Below, piece after piece: positions 8,641 through 16,930 of a stretch of DNA of 64,000 nucleotides (its first letter is position 1; each line of letters begins with the position of its first letter). The notes under the pieces were generated by a model. That model saw only the letters and a program-made list of their open reading frames with translations, was not told where the DNA came from and did not search any database. The stretch is taken from assembly GCF_034120055.1 (NCBI RefSeq), contig NZ_CP139368.1, positions 2,728,001 through 2,792,000 on the forward strand. The letters are read 5' to 3'. Source of the DNA: Microbacterium rhizosphaerae. GTDB taxonomy: Bacteria > Actinomycetota > Actinomycetes > Actinomycetales > Microbacteriaceae. Both the position numbers and the translations under genes were made by a program.

Positions 8641-9354
8641 TCAGGCGACGCCGAGGTAGGCCTCCTTCACGGCCGGATCGGCGAGCAGCTCCCTGCCGGT
8701 GCCCGAGCGCGTGATCGAGCCCGTCTCGAGCACGAACGCGCGGTGGGCGCGTGCGAGCGCCTGATTCGCATTCTGCTCGACGAGCACCACGGTCGTGCCC
8801 TGCGCGTTGATCTCCGTGATGATCTTGAAGATCTGCCGGATGAACTGCGGCGCGAGGCCCATCGACGGCTCGTCCAGCAGCAGCACCCGCGGGCGGGACA
8901 TCAGCGCGCGGCCGATGGCGAGCATCTGCTGCTCGCCGCCGGACATCGTGCCGCCGAGCTGCTTCTTGCGCTCATCGAGGCGCGGGAAGAGCGAGAACAC
9001 GCGATCGTAGGACTCGGCGACGCCGGCGCGACTCTTGAGGCCGAACGTTCCCATGTCGAGGTTCTCGAGCACCGTCATGCCCGGGAAGATGCCGCGTCCC
9101 TCCGGCGCCTGAGAGATGCCGTTCAGCACCCGCAGGTGGGCCTTCATCTTCGTGATGTCCTGCCCCTCGAAGAAGATCGACCCCTCCGATGGATGCAGCA
9201 GCCCCGAAATGGTGCGCATCGTGGTCGTCTTGCCGGCGCCGTTGGCGCCGATCAGCGACACGATCTCGCCCTCGTCCACGGAGAACGAGATGTTCTGGAT
9301 CGCCCGGATGCGTCCGTAGTGGACGGAGACGTCCCTCAGCTCAAGCAGCGTCAT
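8641..9354 (-). CDS. livF: Branched-chain amino acid ABC transporter ATP-binding protein LivF
   Basis: A 237-residue ABC ATPase of the LivF class. Walker A GANGAGKTT lies near residue 36, the signature MSGGEQQML near 139 and Walker B LLLDEPSMGL near 158; the terminal residues VKEAYLGVA are typical of LivF. It pairs with LivG to power the LivH/LivM permease. Its start overlaps the end of livG by 14 nt, indicating translational coupling in the minus-strand livKHMGF operon, of which it is the last gene. Confidence 0.95.
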   Translation of the reverse strand: MTLLELRDVSVHYGRIRAIQNISFSVDEGEIVSLIGANGAGKTTTMRTISGLLHPSEGSIFFEGQDITKMKAHLRVLNGISQAPEGRGIFPGMTVLENLDMGTFGLKSRAGVAESYDRVFSLFPRLDERKKQLGGTMSGGEQQMLAIGRALMSRPRVLLLDEPSMGLAPQFIRQIFKIITEINAQGTTVVLVEQNANQALARAHRAFVLETGSITRSGTGRELLADPAVKEAYLGVA

Positions 9355-10282
9355 CTTCAGGCTCCCCGAGGTAGGCCGCGACCACGCGCGGGTCGTTGCG
9401 GATGGCGAGCGGGACGTCGTCGGCGAGCTTGCGCCCGAACTCCAGGACGACGATACGGTCCGTGACGCCCATGACGAGCCGCATGTCGTGCTCGATCAGC
9501 AGCACGGTGTAGCCCTCGTCGCGGATCGTGCGGATGAGCGCCATGAGGTCGTCCTTCTCCGCAGGGTTGAATCCGGCCGCCGGCTCGTCGAGGCAGAGCA
9601 GCTTCGGGTCGGTCGCGAGCGCGCGGGCGATCTCGAGGCGACGCTGAGAGCCGTACGAGAGCTCGCGTGCGCGCTTCTCGGCATGCTGGGCGATGCCCAC
9701 GAACTCCAGCAGCGCCATGCCGCGATCGATCGACGTCCTCTCCTCGCGCGTGTGCCGCGGCAGGCGCAGCAGAGCGCCGGGGACAGACGTGCGGTGCCGC
9801 GCATCCAGGCCCACGACGACGTTCTCGAGGGCCGTCATCTCACCGAACAGCCGGATGTTCTGGAACGTGCGCGCCAGACCCATCCTCGTGATGTTGTGCT
9901 GCTTACGGCCCTTGAGCGAGACGCCCTCCAGCAGCACGTCGCCGCTGGTCGGCTTGTACACGCCCGTCATCGCGTTGAAGCAGGTGGTCTTGCCTGCGCC
10001 GTTCGGCCCGATGAGGCCCAGGATCTCGCCGCGCTTGATGTCGAACGACACATCGTCGAGCGCGGACAGGCCGCCGAACTTCATCGTCAGGTTGCGGACC
10101 TCGACGAGCCTCTCGCCCACCGCGACCGCGAGATCGCGCTCGGACTCGGCGCCCTCGACGAGAGCCGGCCCCTCAGCGTGGTCGGGGATGACCGGCGCGC
10201 CGATCGCGTCGTCCTCGACGGGCACGTGTGCCGCGCGGGCGATCTCCGCCTCTTCGCGGGCCCTCTCGTTCTCGTCGGTCAC
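9341..10282 (-). CDS. livG: Branched-chain amino acid ABC transporter ATP-binding protein LivG
   Basis: A 313-residue LivG-class ATPase. The ABC domain starts near residue 61 (VEVRNLTMKFGGLSALDDV), with Walker A GPNGAGKTTCFN, the LivG-typical helical insert TRMGLARTFQNIRLF, signature ELSYGSQRRLEIARAL, Walker B LLCLDEPAAGFNP and the LivG tail VVAAYLGEP. The first ~60 residues are an acidic extension not normally present. The GTG start at 10282 overlaps the livM stop (GTGA), which supports it; an internal GTG near 10123 would give a standard-length protein. Confidence 0.92.
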   Translation of the reverse strand: MTDENERAREEAEIARAAHVPVEDDAIGAPVIPDHAEGPALVEGAESERDLAVAVGERLVEVRNLTMKFGGLSALDDVSFDIKRGEILGLIGPNGAGKTTCFNAMTGVYKPTSGDVLLEGVSLKGRKQHNITRMGLARTFQNIRLFGEMTALENVVVGLDARHRTSVPGALLRLPRHTREERTSIDRGMALLEFVGIAQHAEKRARELSYGSQRRLEIARALATDPKLLCLDEPAAGFNPAEKDDLMALIRTIRDEGYTVLLIEHDMRLVMGVTDRIVVLEFGRKLADDVPLAIRNDPRVVAAYLGEPEDDAA

Positions 10283-11460
10283 GACGATGCTCCTTCCACG
10301 GCCGGTGCCTCAGGCGGCGGGGGCGGGGCGGCCGTCCAGTGCATGGCCCGTCGGGCGAACGCCAGCAGCCGCATCTTCGCGGGGACCAGGCCCTGCGACC
10401 GGAACATCATCAGGAGAACGAGGACGATGCCGAAGATCAGGTACTTGTAGTCGGCGATCGCGGTGAATCGCAGGGGGATGTAGGCGACGATCGCACCACC
10501 CAGCAGGGCGCCGACCTTGTTGCCGGCGCCGCCGAGCACGACCGCGGCGACGAACAGGATCGAGGTCTGGACGTCGAACTTCTGGTTGTTCACGAAGCCG
10601 ACCTGGCCCGCGAACAGCGCGCCCGACAGGCCGCCGACACCCGCTCCGAGCGCGAACGCCCACACCTTGTACTTGAACGTGGGGACGCCCATGATCTCGG
10701 CGGCATCCTCGTCCTCGCGGATCGCGACCCACGCCCGTCCCACGCGACTGCGCTCGAGGTTGCCCACCAGCAGCAGCACGATGATGATGATCGTGAGAGT
10801 CAGCCAGTACCACGGCGCACCGTTCGAATTCGCGAAGATCGGGACCCCGCTCGCGGACTCCCCCGGCGGGTGCCCGACGTTCTGGAACCCGACCTGGCCC
10901 TTCATGGCCGGGATGATCGTCGCCAGGATGCGCACGATCTCTCCGAAGCCGAGCGTGACGATGGCGAGGTAGTCGCCGCGCAGACGCAGCGTCGGCACGC
11001 CCAGCAGGACCCCGAAGAACATCGTGATCGCGATGGCGAGCGGCAGCGTCCACAGGTAGGGGATCTTCGCGAGCGGCGAGTCCGGACTCGTGAACATCGC
11101 GGCCGTGTAGGACCCGACCGCGAAGAACGCGACGTATCCCAGGTCGAGGAGACCGGCATAGCCGATCACGATGTTCAGGCCGACCGCCACGAGCGCGTAC
11201 ACCGCCATGGCGAAGCACGCGAGCTTCCAGTCGTTGCCGGGCTCTGTCGTCAGCGGGAAGAAGTTCAGATAGGGCAGCGCGTAGGCGATCGCCACGACGA
11301 TCAGCAGCCACGCCCACTGGACGGGGCGCGCGAGCCCGTTCCACCTTTCGCGGAGGTTGAGGAACGGGCCACGCGGCGGAGACGCGATCGACTCCGTCTC
11401 GATGGTCTCCCGCGCCGATTCGGCGCCGGGCAGGACCTTGGGGCCTTCGGAAAAGCTCAT
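10279..11460 (-). CDS. livM: Branched-chain amino acid ABC transporter permease LivM
   Basis: A 393-residue multi-pass permease. The soluble N-terminus (about 55 residues) is followed by roughly ten hydrophobic segments. LivM-family motifs visible are NIVIGYAGLLDLGYVAFFAVGSYT and TLRLRGDYLAIVTLGFGEIVR, and late VGFVNNQKFDVQTSILFVAAVVLGGAGNKVG. The ATG at 11460 (MSFSEGPKV) overlaps the livH stop as ATGA, so it is chosen over upstream in-frame starts that would lie inside livH. It forms the membrane channel with LivH. Confidence 0.95.
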   Translation of the reverse strand: MSFSEGPKVLPGAESARETIETESIASPPRGPFLNLRERWNGLARPVQWAWLLIVVAIAYALPYLNFFPLTTEPGNDWKLACFAMAVYALVAVGLNIVIGYAGLLDLGYVAFFAVGSYTAAMFTSPDSPLAKIPYLWTLPLAIAITMFFGVLLGVPTLRLRGDYLAIVTLGFGEIVRILATIIPAMKGQVGFQNVGHPPGESASGVPIFANSNGAPWYWLTLTIIIIVLLLVGNLERSRVGRAWVAIREDEDAAEIMGVPTFKYKVWAFALGAGVGGLSGALFAGQVGFVNNQKFDVQTSILFVAAVVLGGAGNKVGALLGGAIVAYIPLRFTAIADYKYLIFGIVLVLLMMFRSQGLVPAKMRLLAFARRAMHWTAAPPPPPEAPAVEGASS

Positions 11461-12485
11461 GCGCGGCTCCTTCCGAGCGTCTGCCCGAGGATGCCCTCGG
11501 GCCGGATCAGCAGCACCAGGACCAGTACAACGAACGATACGACATCCGCCCACTGCGCGTCACCGAGGAGGATCTGCCCGTAGTTGGCGATGACGCCCAG
11601 CAGCAGACCGCCGAGGAGGGCGCCACGGACGTTTCCGATGCCGCCGAGCACGGCGGCGGCGAACGCCTTGACGCCGAGGATGAAGCCGCCGTTGTAGATG
11701 ACGCCGGATGGCACCAGCATCACGTAGAACAGAGCGGCGGCACCGGCCAGGATGCCGCCGAGCACGAAGGTGATCATGATGATCCGCTCCTTGTTCACAC
11801 CCATGAGCGTCGCGGTGTCGGGATCCTGCGCGACGGCGCGGATCCCGCGGCCCGTGCGTCCGCGCCGGATGAAGAGGTCGGTCGCGATCATCAGGATGAC
11901 CGCGGCGGCGACGATGATCAGCTGCACGTCGTAGATGAGCGTGCCGAACACGTCGAACACGGGATGCTGCACGAACATGGTGATGCTCGGCATCGCGTTC
12001 GCACCCGACGGGCCGCCCAGGGGGCCCTGCAGAAGGAAGATCGTGTACTGGATCGCGAACGACATGCCGATCGCGGTGATGAGGAACGCCAGCCGCGGCG
12101 CGTTCCGCTTTCGCAGCGGGCGGTAGGCGACGCGTTCGATGAACAGCGCCGTCAGGGCGGACGCGATCATGCCGACCACCATCGCCAGCAGCAGATCTCC
12201 GATGATCGCCAGCGGGCCCAGGGTGGGGGCGCTCGGTCCGAAGCCGAGACTCGTGAGAGTGATGACGACGCCGTACGCGCCGACGATGAACACCTCGGAG
12301 TGGGCGAAGTTGATGAGGCTGAGGACGCCGTAGACGAGCGTGTAGCCGACGGCGATCAGACCGTAGACGGCGCCGAAGGTGAGGCCGTCGAATGTTGCGC
12401 TCCAGAAGTTCTGGACGAGCGCGTTGACGTCGAAGTTGATCCAGGAATTGTCGAGGAACGGTCCGCTGAGGACGAATTCGAGCAT
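11457..12485 (-). CDS. livH: Branched-chain amino acid ABC transporter permease LivH
   Basis: A 342-residue permease with about eight transmembrane segments. Motifs of the LivH class: GLTFGAVYGLIAVGYTLVYGVLSLINFAHSEVFIVGAY near the N-terminus, RTGRGIRAVAQDPDTATLMGVNKERI in the cytoplasmic loop (the EAA-like ATPase-contact region), and GVKAFAAAVLGGIGNVRGALLGG. The start MLEFVLSG at 12485 is used; the in-frame codons above it lie near the hairpin that follows livK. It is translationally coupled to livM. Confidence 0.95.
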   Translation of the reverse strand: MLEFVLSGPFLDNSWINFDVNALVQNFWSATFDGLTFGAVYGLIAVGYTLVYGVLSLINFAHSEVFIVGAYGVVITLTSLGFGPSAPTLGPLAIIGDLLLAMVVGMIASALTALFIERVAYRPLRKRNAPRLAFLITAIGMSFAIQYTIFLLQGPLGGPSGANAMPSITMFVQHPVFDVFGTLIYDVQLIIVAAAVILMIATDLFIRRGRTGRGIRAVAQDPDTATLMGVNKERIIMITFVLGGILAGAAALFYVMLVPSGVIYNGGFILGVKAFAAAVLGGIGNVRGALLGGLLLGVIANYGQILLGDAQWADVVSFVVLVLVLLIRPEGILGQTLGRSRA

Positions 12486-12541
12486 GCGGTCTCCGGAGGG
12501 GTGTCGGGGGCGGCGGAGCCGCACACGGGCGGCATCACGGG

Positions 12542-12578
12542 CAGGATGCCGCGGCGCCTGAGGCGCCGCGGCATCCTG
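12542..12578 (-). terminator. 17-bp perfect hairpin after livK (attenuator/terminator)
   Basis: Arms 12542-12558 and 12562-12578 pair perfectly over 17 bp around a 3-nt loop (TGA on the plus strand). The structure begins 3 nt after the livK stop codon and has no T-run downstream. In solute-binding-protein operons such hairpins usually cut transcription or protect the upstream mRNA so the binding protein outnumbers the permeases. livH starts about 57 nt further on. Confidence 0.8.
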
Positions 12579-12581
12579 ATC

Positions 12582-13811
12582 TCATTGACCGATCGGGCCG
12601 ATGTAGGCGATCTTGCCGTCCTGCACCTTGTAGCCGTAGACGGCAGGCGCCTGCAGCTCACCCGTGGAGTCCCACTTGTAGTGCTTGCTCAGGCCGTCCT
12701 TGTCGTAGGACTTGACCCAGCTCACCAGGTCGGCGCGGGTCTGCTTGCCCGCGTCGATGCCGCTCAGCAGGACCGTCGCGGCGTCGTACCCCTCGATGGA
12801 GTACGTGCCGGGCTCGGCGTTGTTGAGCGTCTTGTACTCAGACTCGAACTGCGTGAGGAGCTCACCGGGGATGCAGGGGCAGGTGAAGTAGGCGTTCTTC
12901 GACGCGTCGCCGGCCAGCTTGATGAACTGGTCGTCCTTCACGCCGTCGGGGCCGACGAAGACGCCGGTGTAGCCCTTGTTGACCAGCTGCTGGTCGAACG
13001 GTGCACCCTCTGCGTAGTAGCCGGAGTAGTACACGGCGTCGGGCTTCGCGTTCAGGATCTTGGAGATCGTGGCCGAGAAGTCCTTCTGGCCGGTCGTCAC
13101 CTTGTCGGTGCCGACGAGGGCGCTGCCCAGGGCGGCCGACGTCGTGCCGGCGAGGCCGATGCCGTAGTCCGAGTCGTCCTGCACGAGGTAGACCTTCTTG
13201 GCCTTCAGCGTGTCGGTCAGGAACTTCGCGGCCGCCGGGCCCTGCTGCGCGTCGTTGCCGAGTCCGCGGTAGAACGTCGTCCAGCCGTTCTTCGTCAGGC
13301 CCGGGTTGGTCGCGGAGGGCGTGATGTGCACGAGGCCCTGCTGCTCGAAGATGTTGCCCGTGGCCTTCGACTCGCCCGAGAACGGCAGGCCGACGACGCC
13401 GATGATGTCGGCCTCGTTGACCGCCTGCGTGACGGGGCCGGTCGCCTTGTTCGGGTCGCCCTCGGTGTCGAACTTCTTGAACTGCACCTGGCAGTCGGGG
13501 TTCGCCTGGTTGTGCTGGTTCACCGCGAGCTGGATGCCGTTGAAGATGTTGATGCCGAGCTGGGCGTTGGGGCCGGTCTCGGCACCGATGTAGGCGATGG
13601 TCGTGGTCGACGGGCACTTGCCCTTGCCGTCGCCCTTCGGGAGAACGGCGTCCTTCGGCGTCTCGACGGACGTGACCGCGGGAATGTTGACTTTGCCGCC
13701 GCCGGTGGAGGTGCTGCCCCCCGTGGATCCCGACTGATTGGCGCAGCCGGCCAGCAGGACGAGAGCCGCCGCAGCGGTGGCCACCCCCGCAAGTGCCTTC
13801 TTACGAATCAT
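12582..13811 (-). CDS. livK: Branched-chain amino acid ABC transporter substrate-binding lipoprotein
   Basis: A 409-residue periplasmic-binding-protein-type lipoprotein. The signal peptide MIRKKALAGVATAAAALVLL ends in the lipobox LAGC (Cys near residue 24), followed by a Ser/Gly/Thr-rich linker (residues ~26-45) before the Peripla_BP_6 domain (TIAYIGAETGPNAQLGINIFNGIQLAVNQHN...). The ATG at 13811 is preceded by GGAAGG. It delivers leucine/isoleucine/valine or related compounds to LivHMGF; the exact ligand cannot be told from the sequence. First gene of the operon. Confidence 0.93.
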   Translation of the reverse strand: MIRKKALAGVATAAAALVLLAGCANQSGSTGGSTSTGGGKVNIPAVTSVETPKDAVLPKGDGKGKCPSTTTIAYIGAETGPNAQLGINIFNGIQLAVNQHNQANPDCQVQFKKFDTEGDPNKATGPVTQAVNEADIIGVVGLPFSGESKATGNIFEQQGLVHITPSATNPGLTKNGWTTFYRGLGNDAQQGPAAAKFLTDTLKAKKVYLVQDDSDYGIGLAGTTSAALGSALVGTDKVTTGQKDFSATISKILNAKPDAVYYSGYYAEGAPFDQQLVNKGYTGVFVGPDGVKDDQFIKLAGDASKNAYFTCPCIPGELLTQFESEYKTLNNAEPGTYSIEGYDAATVLLSGIDAGKQTRADLVSWVKSYDKDGLSKHYKWDSTGELQAPAVYGYKVQDGKIAYIGPIGQ

Positions 13812-13977
13812 GTGATTGCCTTCCGATTTCTTACCGCCGGCAAACGGGTTCACTCGCCGACGAGTTCAAGGTGCGCCGAGAGTATCGCGTCAGCGCCCGG
13901 TGCGCACGGTTTGAATCCGGATTGCGATCGATTCGATACTCGGTGTCACGTGCCTGAGAGCGCCCTCCGCGGCCTAC

Positions 13978-13983
13978 TACGCT
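13978..13983 (+). promoter_or_regulatory. Probable -10 element of the gnd promoter
   Basis: TACGCT 35 nt before the gnd GTG. Predicted +1 is near 13990, giving a short leader of about 29 nt with the Shine-Dalgarno GAGGAGAG. The same TACGCT hexamer occurs at two of the DosR-like promoters in this window. Confidence 0.45.
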
Positions 13984-14018
13984 GAGAATGCACCCGACCC
14001 GAACTCGAGGAGAGCACT

Positions 14019-15467
14019 GTGTCTGAAGCCACCGCCAACATCGGGGTCGTCGGCCTCGCCGTGATGGGTTCGAATCTCGCCCGCAACCTCGCCAGCCGCG
14101 AGGGGAACACGGTGGCCGTGTTCAACCGCAGCCGTGCGAAGACCGACGACCTGGTCGCGGAGCACCCCGAGGCCGGCTTCGTCCCGAGCTTCTCGTACGA
14201 GGAGTTCGCGGCATCCCTGCAGAAGCCGCGCACGGCGATCATCATGGTCAAGGCGGGCGCGGGCACGGATGCCGTCATCGACGAGCTCGTACGCGTGTTC
14301 GAGCCGGGCGACATCATCGTCGACGGCGGGAACGCCCTGTTCACCGACACCATCCGCCGCGAGAAGGCGGTCCGCGAGACAGGCATCAACTTCGTCGGCA
14401 TGGGCGTCTCCGGCGGCGAGGAGGGCGCGCTGCACGGCCCGTCGCTCATGCCCGGGGGCTCGGACGAGTCGTGGGTGACGCTCGGTCCGATCCTGCGCAC
14501 GATCGCCGCGGTCGCCGAGGGCGAGCCCTGTGTCACGCACATCGGCCACGACGGCGCGGGGCACTTCGTCAAGATGGTGCACAACGGCATCGAGTACGCC
14601 GACATGCAGCTGATCGCCGAGGCCTACGACCTCATCCGGCGCGGCACCGGCAAGTCGCCCGCCGAGATCGCCGACGTCTTCGCCGAGTGGAACCACGGCG
14701 AGCTCGAGTCCTACCTCATCGAGATCACCGCCGAGGTGCTGCGCCAGGTCGACGCGGAGACCGGCAAGCCGCTCGTCGACGTCATCGTGGACCAGGCCGG
14801 CGCCAAGGGCACCGGCGCGTGGACCGTGCAGACGGCGCTCGATCTCGGCGTGCCCGTGTCGGGCATCGCGGAGGCCACCTTCGCGCGATCCCTGTCGTCG
14901 CACCCCGAGCAGCGCGAGGTCTCCGGGTCGCTTCCCGGACCGCTCGAGTCGCTCACCGTCGACGACGCGGATGCGTTCATCGAGGACGTGCGCCTGGCCC
15001 TGTTCGCCTCCAAGATCGTCGCGTACTCGCAGGGCTTCGACGAGATCCGCGCCGGTGCGGCGCAGTACGGCTGGGACATCGACCTCGGTGCGGTGTCGAA
15101 GATCTGGCGGGCGGGATGCATCATCCGCGCGCAGTTCCTCAACCGGATCGCCGACGCGTACGCGCAGACGCCCGACCTCGCCGTGCTCCTCACCGCGCCG
15201 TACTTCGTCGAGGCGCTCGAGCGCGCCCAGGGATCGTGGCGTCGCATCGTCGCCACGGCGGCCACGGGCGGCATCCCCTCCCCCGCGTTCTCGTCGTCCC
15301 TCGCGTACTACGACGGCCTGCGCGCCGAGCGGCTGCCCGCCGCGCTGATCCAGGGGCAGCGCGACTTCTTCGGTGCGCACACCTACAAGCGCATCGACCG
15401 TCCCGGCACGTTCCACACCCTGTGGTCCGCCGACCGCACCGAGGTCGAGGCCGAAGACACGCACTGA
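14019..15467 (+). CDS. gnd: 6-phosphogluconate dehydrogenase (NADP+-type, decarboxylating)
   Basis: A 482-residue full-length enzyme of the long 6PGDH family (pentose phosphate pathway: 6-phosphogluconate to ribulose 5-phosphate, CO2 and NADPH). The N-terminal Rossmann motif reads GVVGLAVMGSNLARNLASRE with NRSRAKTDDL after strand 2, the arginine favouring NADP. The substrate signature GHDGAGHFVKMVHNGIEYADMQ (catalytic Lys) is near residues 181-202. The all-helical C-terminal domain ends RPGTFHTLWSADRTEVEAEDTH. The GTG start has GAGGAGAG upstream. It is convergent with the flavoprotein gene. Confidence 0.97.
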   Translation: MSEATANIGVVGLAVMGSNLARNLASREGNTVAVFNRSRAKTDDLVAEHPEAGFVPSFSYEEFAASLQKPRTAIIMVKAGAGTDAVIDELVRVFEPGDIIVDGGNALFTDTIRREKAVRETGINFVGMGVSGGEEGALHGPSLMPGGSDESWVTLGPILRTIAAVAEGEPCVTHIGHDGAGHFVKMVHNGIEYADMQLIAEAYDLIRRGTGKSPAEIADVFAEWNHGELESYLIEITAEVLRQVDAETGKPLVDVIVDQAGAKGTGAWTVQTALDLGVPVSGIAEATFARSLSSHPEQREVSGSLPGPLESLTVDDADAFIEDVRLALFASKIVAYSQGFDEIRAGAAQYGWDIDLGAVSKIWRAGCIIRAQFLNRIADAYAQTPDLAVLLTAPYFVEALERAQGSWRRIVATAATGGIPSPAFSSSLAYYDGLRAERLPAALIQGQRDFFGAHTYKRIDRPGTFHTLWSADRTEVEAEDTH

Positions 15468-15497
15468 GCCCCGCCGCCGCCCTCGGCGCGGCGCCGA

Positions 15498-16838
15498 TCA
15501 CAGCGGGACGACGTTGTGATTGCGGGCGAACAGGTTGCGCGGATCCCAATGCGACTTCACCTGGGCGAGCCTCGCCATGGTCTGCGGGGGGTACATCCTG
15601 CTCGGAAGCGACGGATCGACCGAGGTCGTGAAGTTGCCGTAGACGGCGACGCCGTGCGCCTCGAGCTCGCGCCACGCGCTGTCCAGTCTCGCGCGCTCGG
15701 CGTCGTCGACCAGTCCGGGGATGTCGAACCCGCCCGCCATCGCGAACCACGTCGCGTCGCGCGCGGCGAAGGCCGTGGCATCCGCGCCGACGTCGCCGTA
15801 CGCTCCGCCCAGCGATCGCAGGAACACGACGGACGCCTCCGTGGACTCGCGGAAATCGACGAGCCCGTCGATGAACGCATCGTCGAGCACGCGGACGAGC
15901 GTGTTTCCGCCGAGGAAGCCGGGAAGCTGCTGTCCTGGCTCGGGCTGGGGGTGCTCGAGGAGGATGCCGGCGTAGTCGCGAGGGGCAATGTCCTTCTCGG
16001 TCACGCCGTCGAGCGCGAGAAGCGGCGCGAGCGCCGAACGCAGGGCGTCGACGTCGCGCCCGATCCAGCACGCGGCGATGGATCTGCCGCCGGGGGCGCT
16101 CGGGTCCATGGCGGGTACGTCCATGTAGGTCACCGTCAGCTCACGGGGGGCCGTGGCGAGGACGTCCCGAAGCGTCCTCAGCACCGGGCGCGGGTCACCC
16201 GCCACCCCGAGCTCGGCGAACACGACGCCGTCGAGGTCATGCGCACGGAAGTCGAACCGAGTGACGACGCCGAAGTTGCCGCCGCCGCCGCGCAGTGCCC
16301 ACAGGAGGTCCGGGTGCGACGCCTCCGTCACCTCGACCACGCGCCCCTCCGCCGTGACGATCTGGGCGCCCACGAGCTGGTCGGCCGCAAGGCCCCAGGC
16401 CCGCACCATCCATCCGATCCCGCCGCCGAGCGTGAGACCGCCGACGCCGACGGACGCGGTGTCTCCGGAGCTGATGCCGAGCCCCTGGGCGCCGAGTGCA
16501 CGCGCGACGTCGCCCCATCGGGCGCCTCCCCCGACACGCACGAGCGCGCCGCCCTCAGGGTCGGCGACCACATCGATGGAGTCGAGGCCGGAGAGGTCGA
16601 TCAGCACTCCGTCATCGAGCGTGCACCACACGCTGTGGCCGCCTCCGCGCACGACCGCGGGGCGGCGCGAGGCCGCGGCGAAGCGCACGGCCTCGCACAC
16701 GTCGTCCACGCTCGCGGCGCGGATGATGACCTCGGGGCTGCCGGTGCCCGCAGGGGAGACGCGCGCGGCATCCCATCCCTGATCCGCCGCGGTGAGTACG
16801 GTGCCGGCGATGCTCGTCTGAAGGGGTGCGATATCCAT
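15498..16838 (-). CDS. FAD-binding oxidoreductase, berberine-bridge-enzyme type
   Basis: A 446-residue flavoprotein of the PCMH/VAO superfamily. The FAD domain is residues 1-~215, with VVRGGGHSVWC carrying the His normally linked 8-alpha to FAD and GLTLGGGIGWMVRAWGLAADQLVGAQ. The C-terminal BBE segment ends MARLAQVKSHWDPRNLFARNHNVVPL. There is no cysteine at the position used for a second covalent link in bicovalent members. Substrates in this family range from sugars to alkaloids; none can be assigned. The ATG at 16838 has TACTGT 7 nt upstream (leaderless). Divergent from the GT4 operon. Confidence 0.88.
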   Translation of the reverse strand: MDIAPLQTSIAGTVLTAADQGWDAARVSPAGTGSPEVIIRAASVDDVCEAVRFAAASRRPAVVRGGGHSVWCTLDDGVLIDLSGLDSIDVVADPEGGALVRVGGGARWGDVARALGAQGLGISSGDTASVGVGGLTLGGGIGWMVRAWGLAADQLVGAQIVTAEGRVVEVTEASHPDLLWALRGGGGNFGVVTRFDFRAHDLDGVVFAELGVAGDPRPVLRTLRDVLATAPRELTVTYMDVPAMDPSAPGGRSIAACWIGRDVDALRSALAPLLALDGVTEKDIAPRDYAGILLEHPQPEPGQQLPGFLGGNTLVRVLDDAFIDGLVDFRESTEASVVFLRSLGGAYGDVGADATAFAARDATWFAMAGGFDIPGLVDDAERARLDSAWRELEAHGVAVYGNFTTSVDPSLPSRMYPPQTMARLAQVKSHWDPRNLFARNHNVVPL

Positions 16839-16845
16839 GCGGGGC

Positions 16846-16851
16846 ACAGTA
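16846..16851 (-). promoter_or_regulatory. -10 element, leaderless promoter of the flavoprotein gene
   Basis: TACTGT on the minus strand lies 7 nt before the ATG at 16838, with no Shine-Dalgarno sequence. Confidence 0.55.
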
Positions 16852-16917
16852 GCGCGAGCCATCGACATCGGTGGTGGCAGGGCGTCAAGCCCATCGCGCA
16901 GGGCCCTCCGCGGCGCC

Positions 16918-16923
16918 TACCCT
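16918..16923 (+). promoter_or_regulatory. -10 element, leaderless promoter of the GT4/GH130 operon
   Basis: TACCCT lies 7 nt before the ATG at 16931, with no Shine-Dalgarno sequence. It would drive the four-gene carbohydrate operon. Confidence 0.55.
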
Positions 16924-16930
16924 TCAGCTC

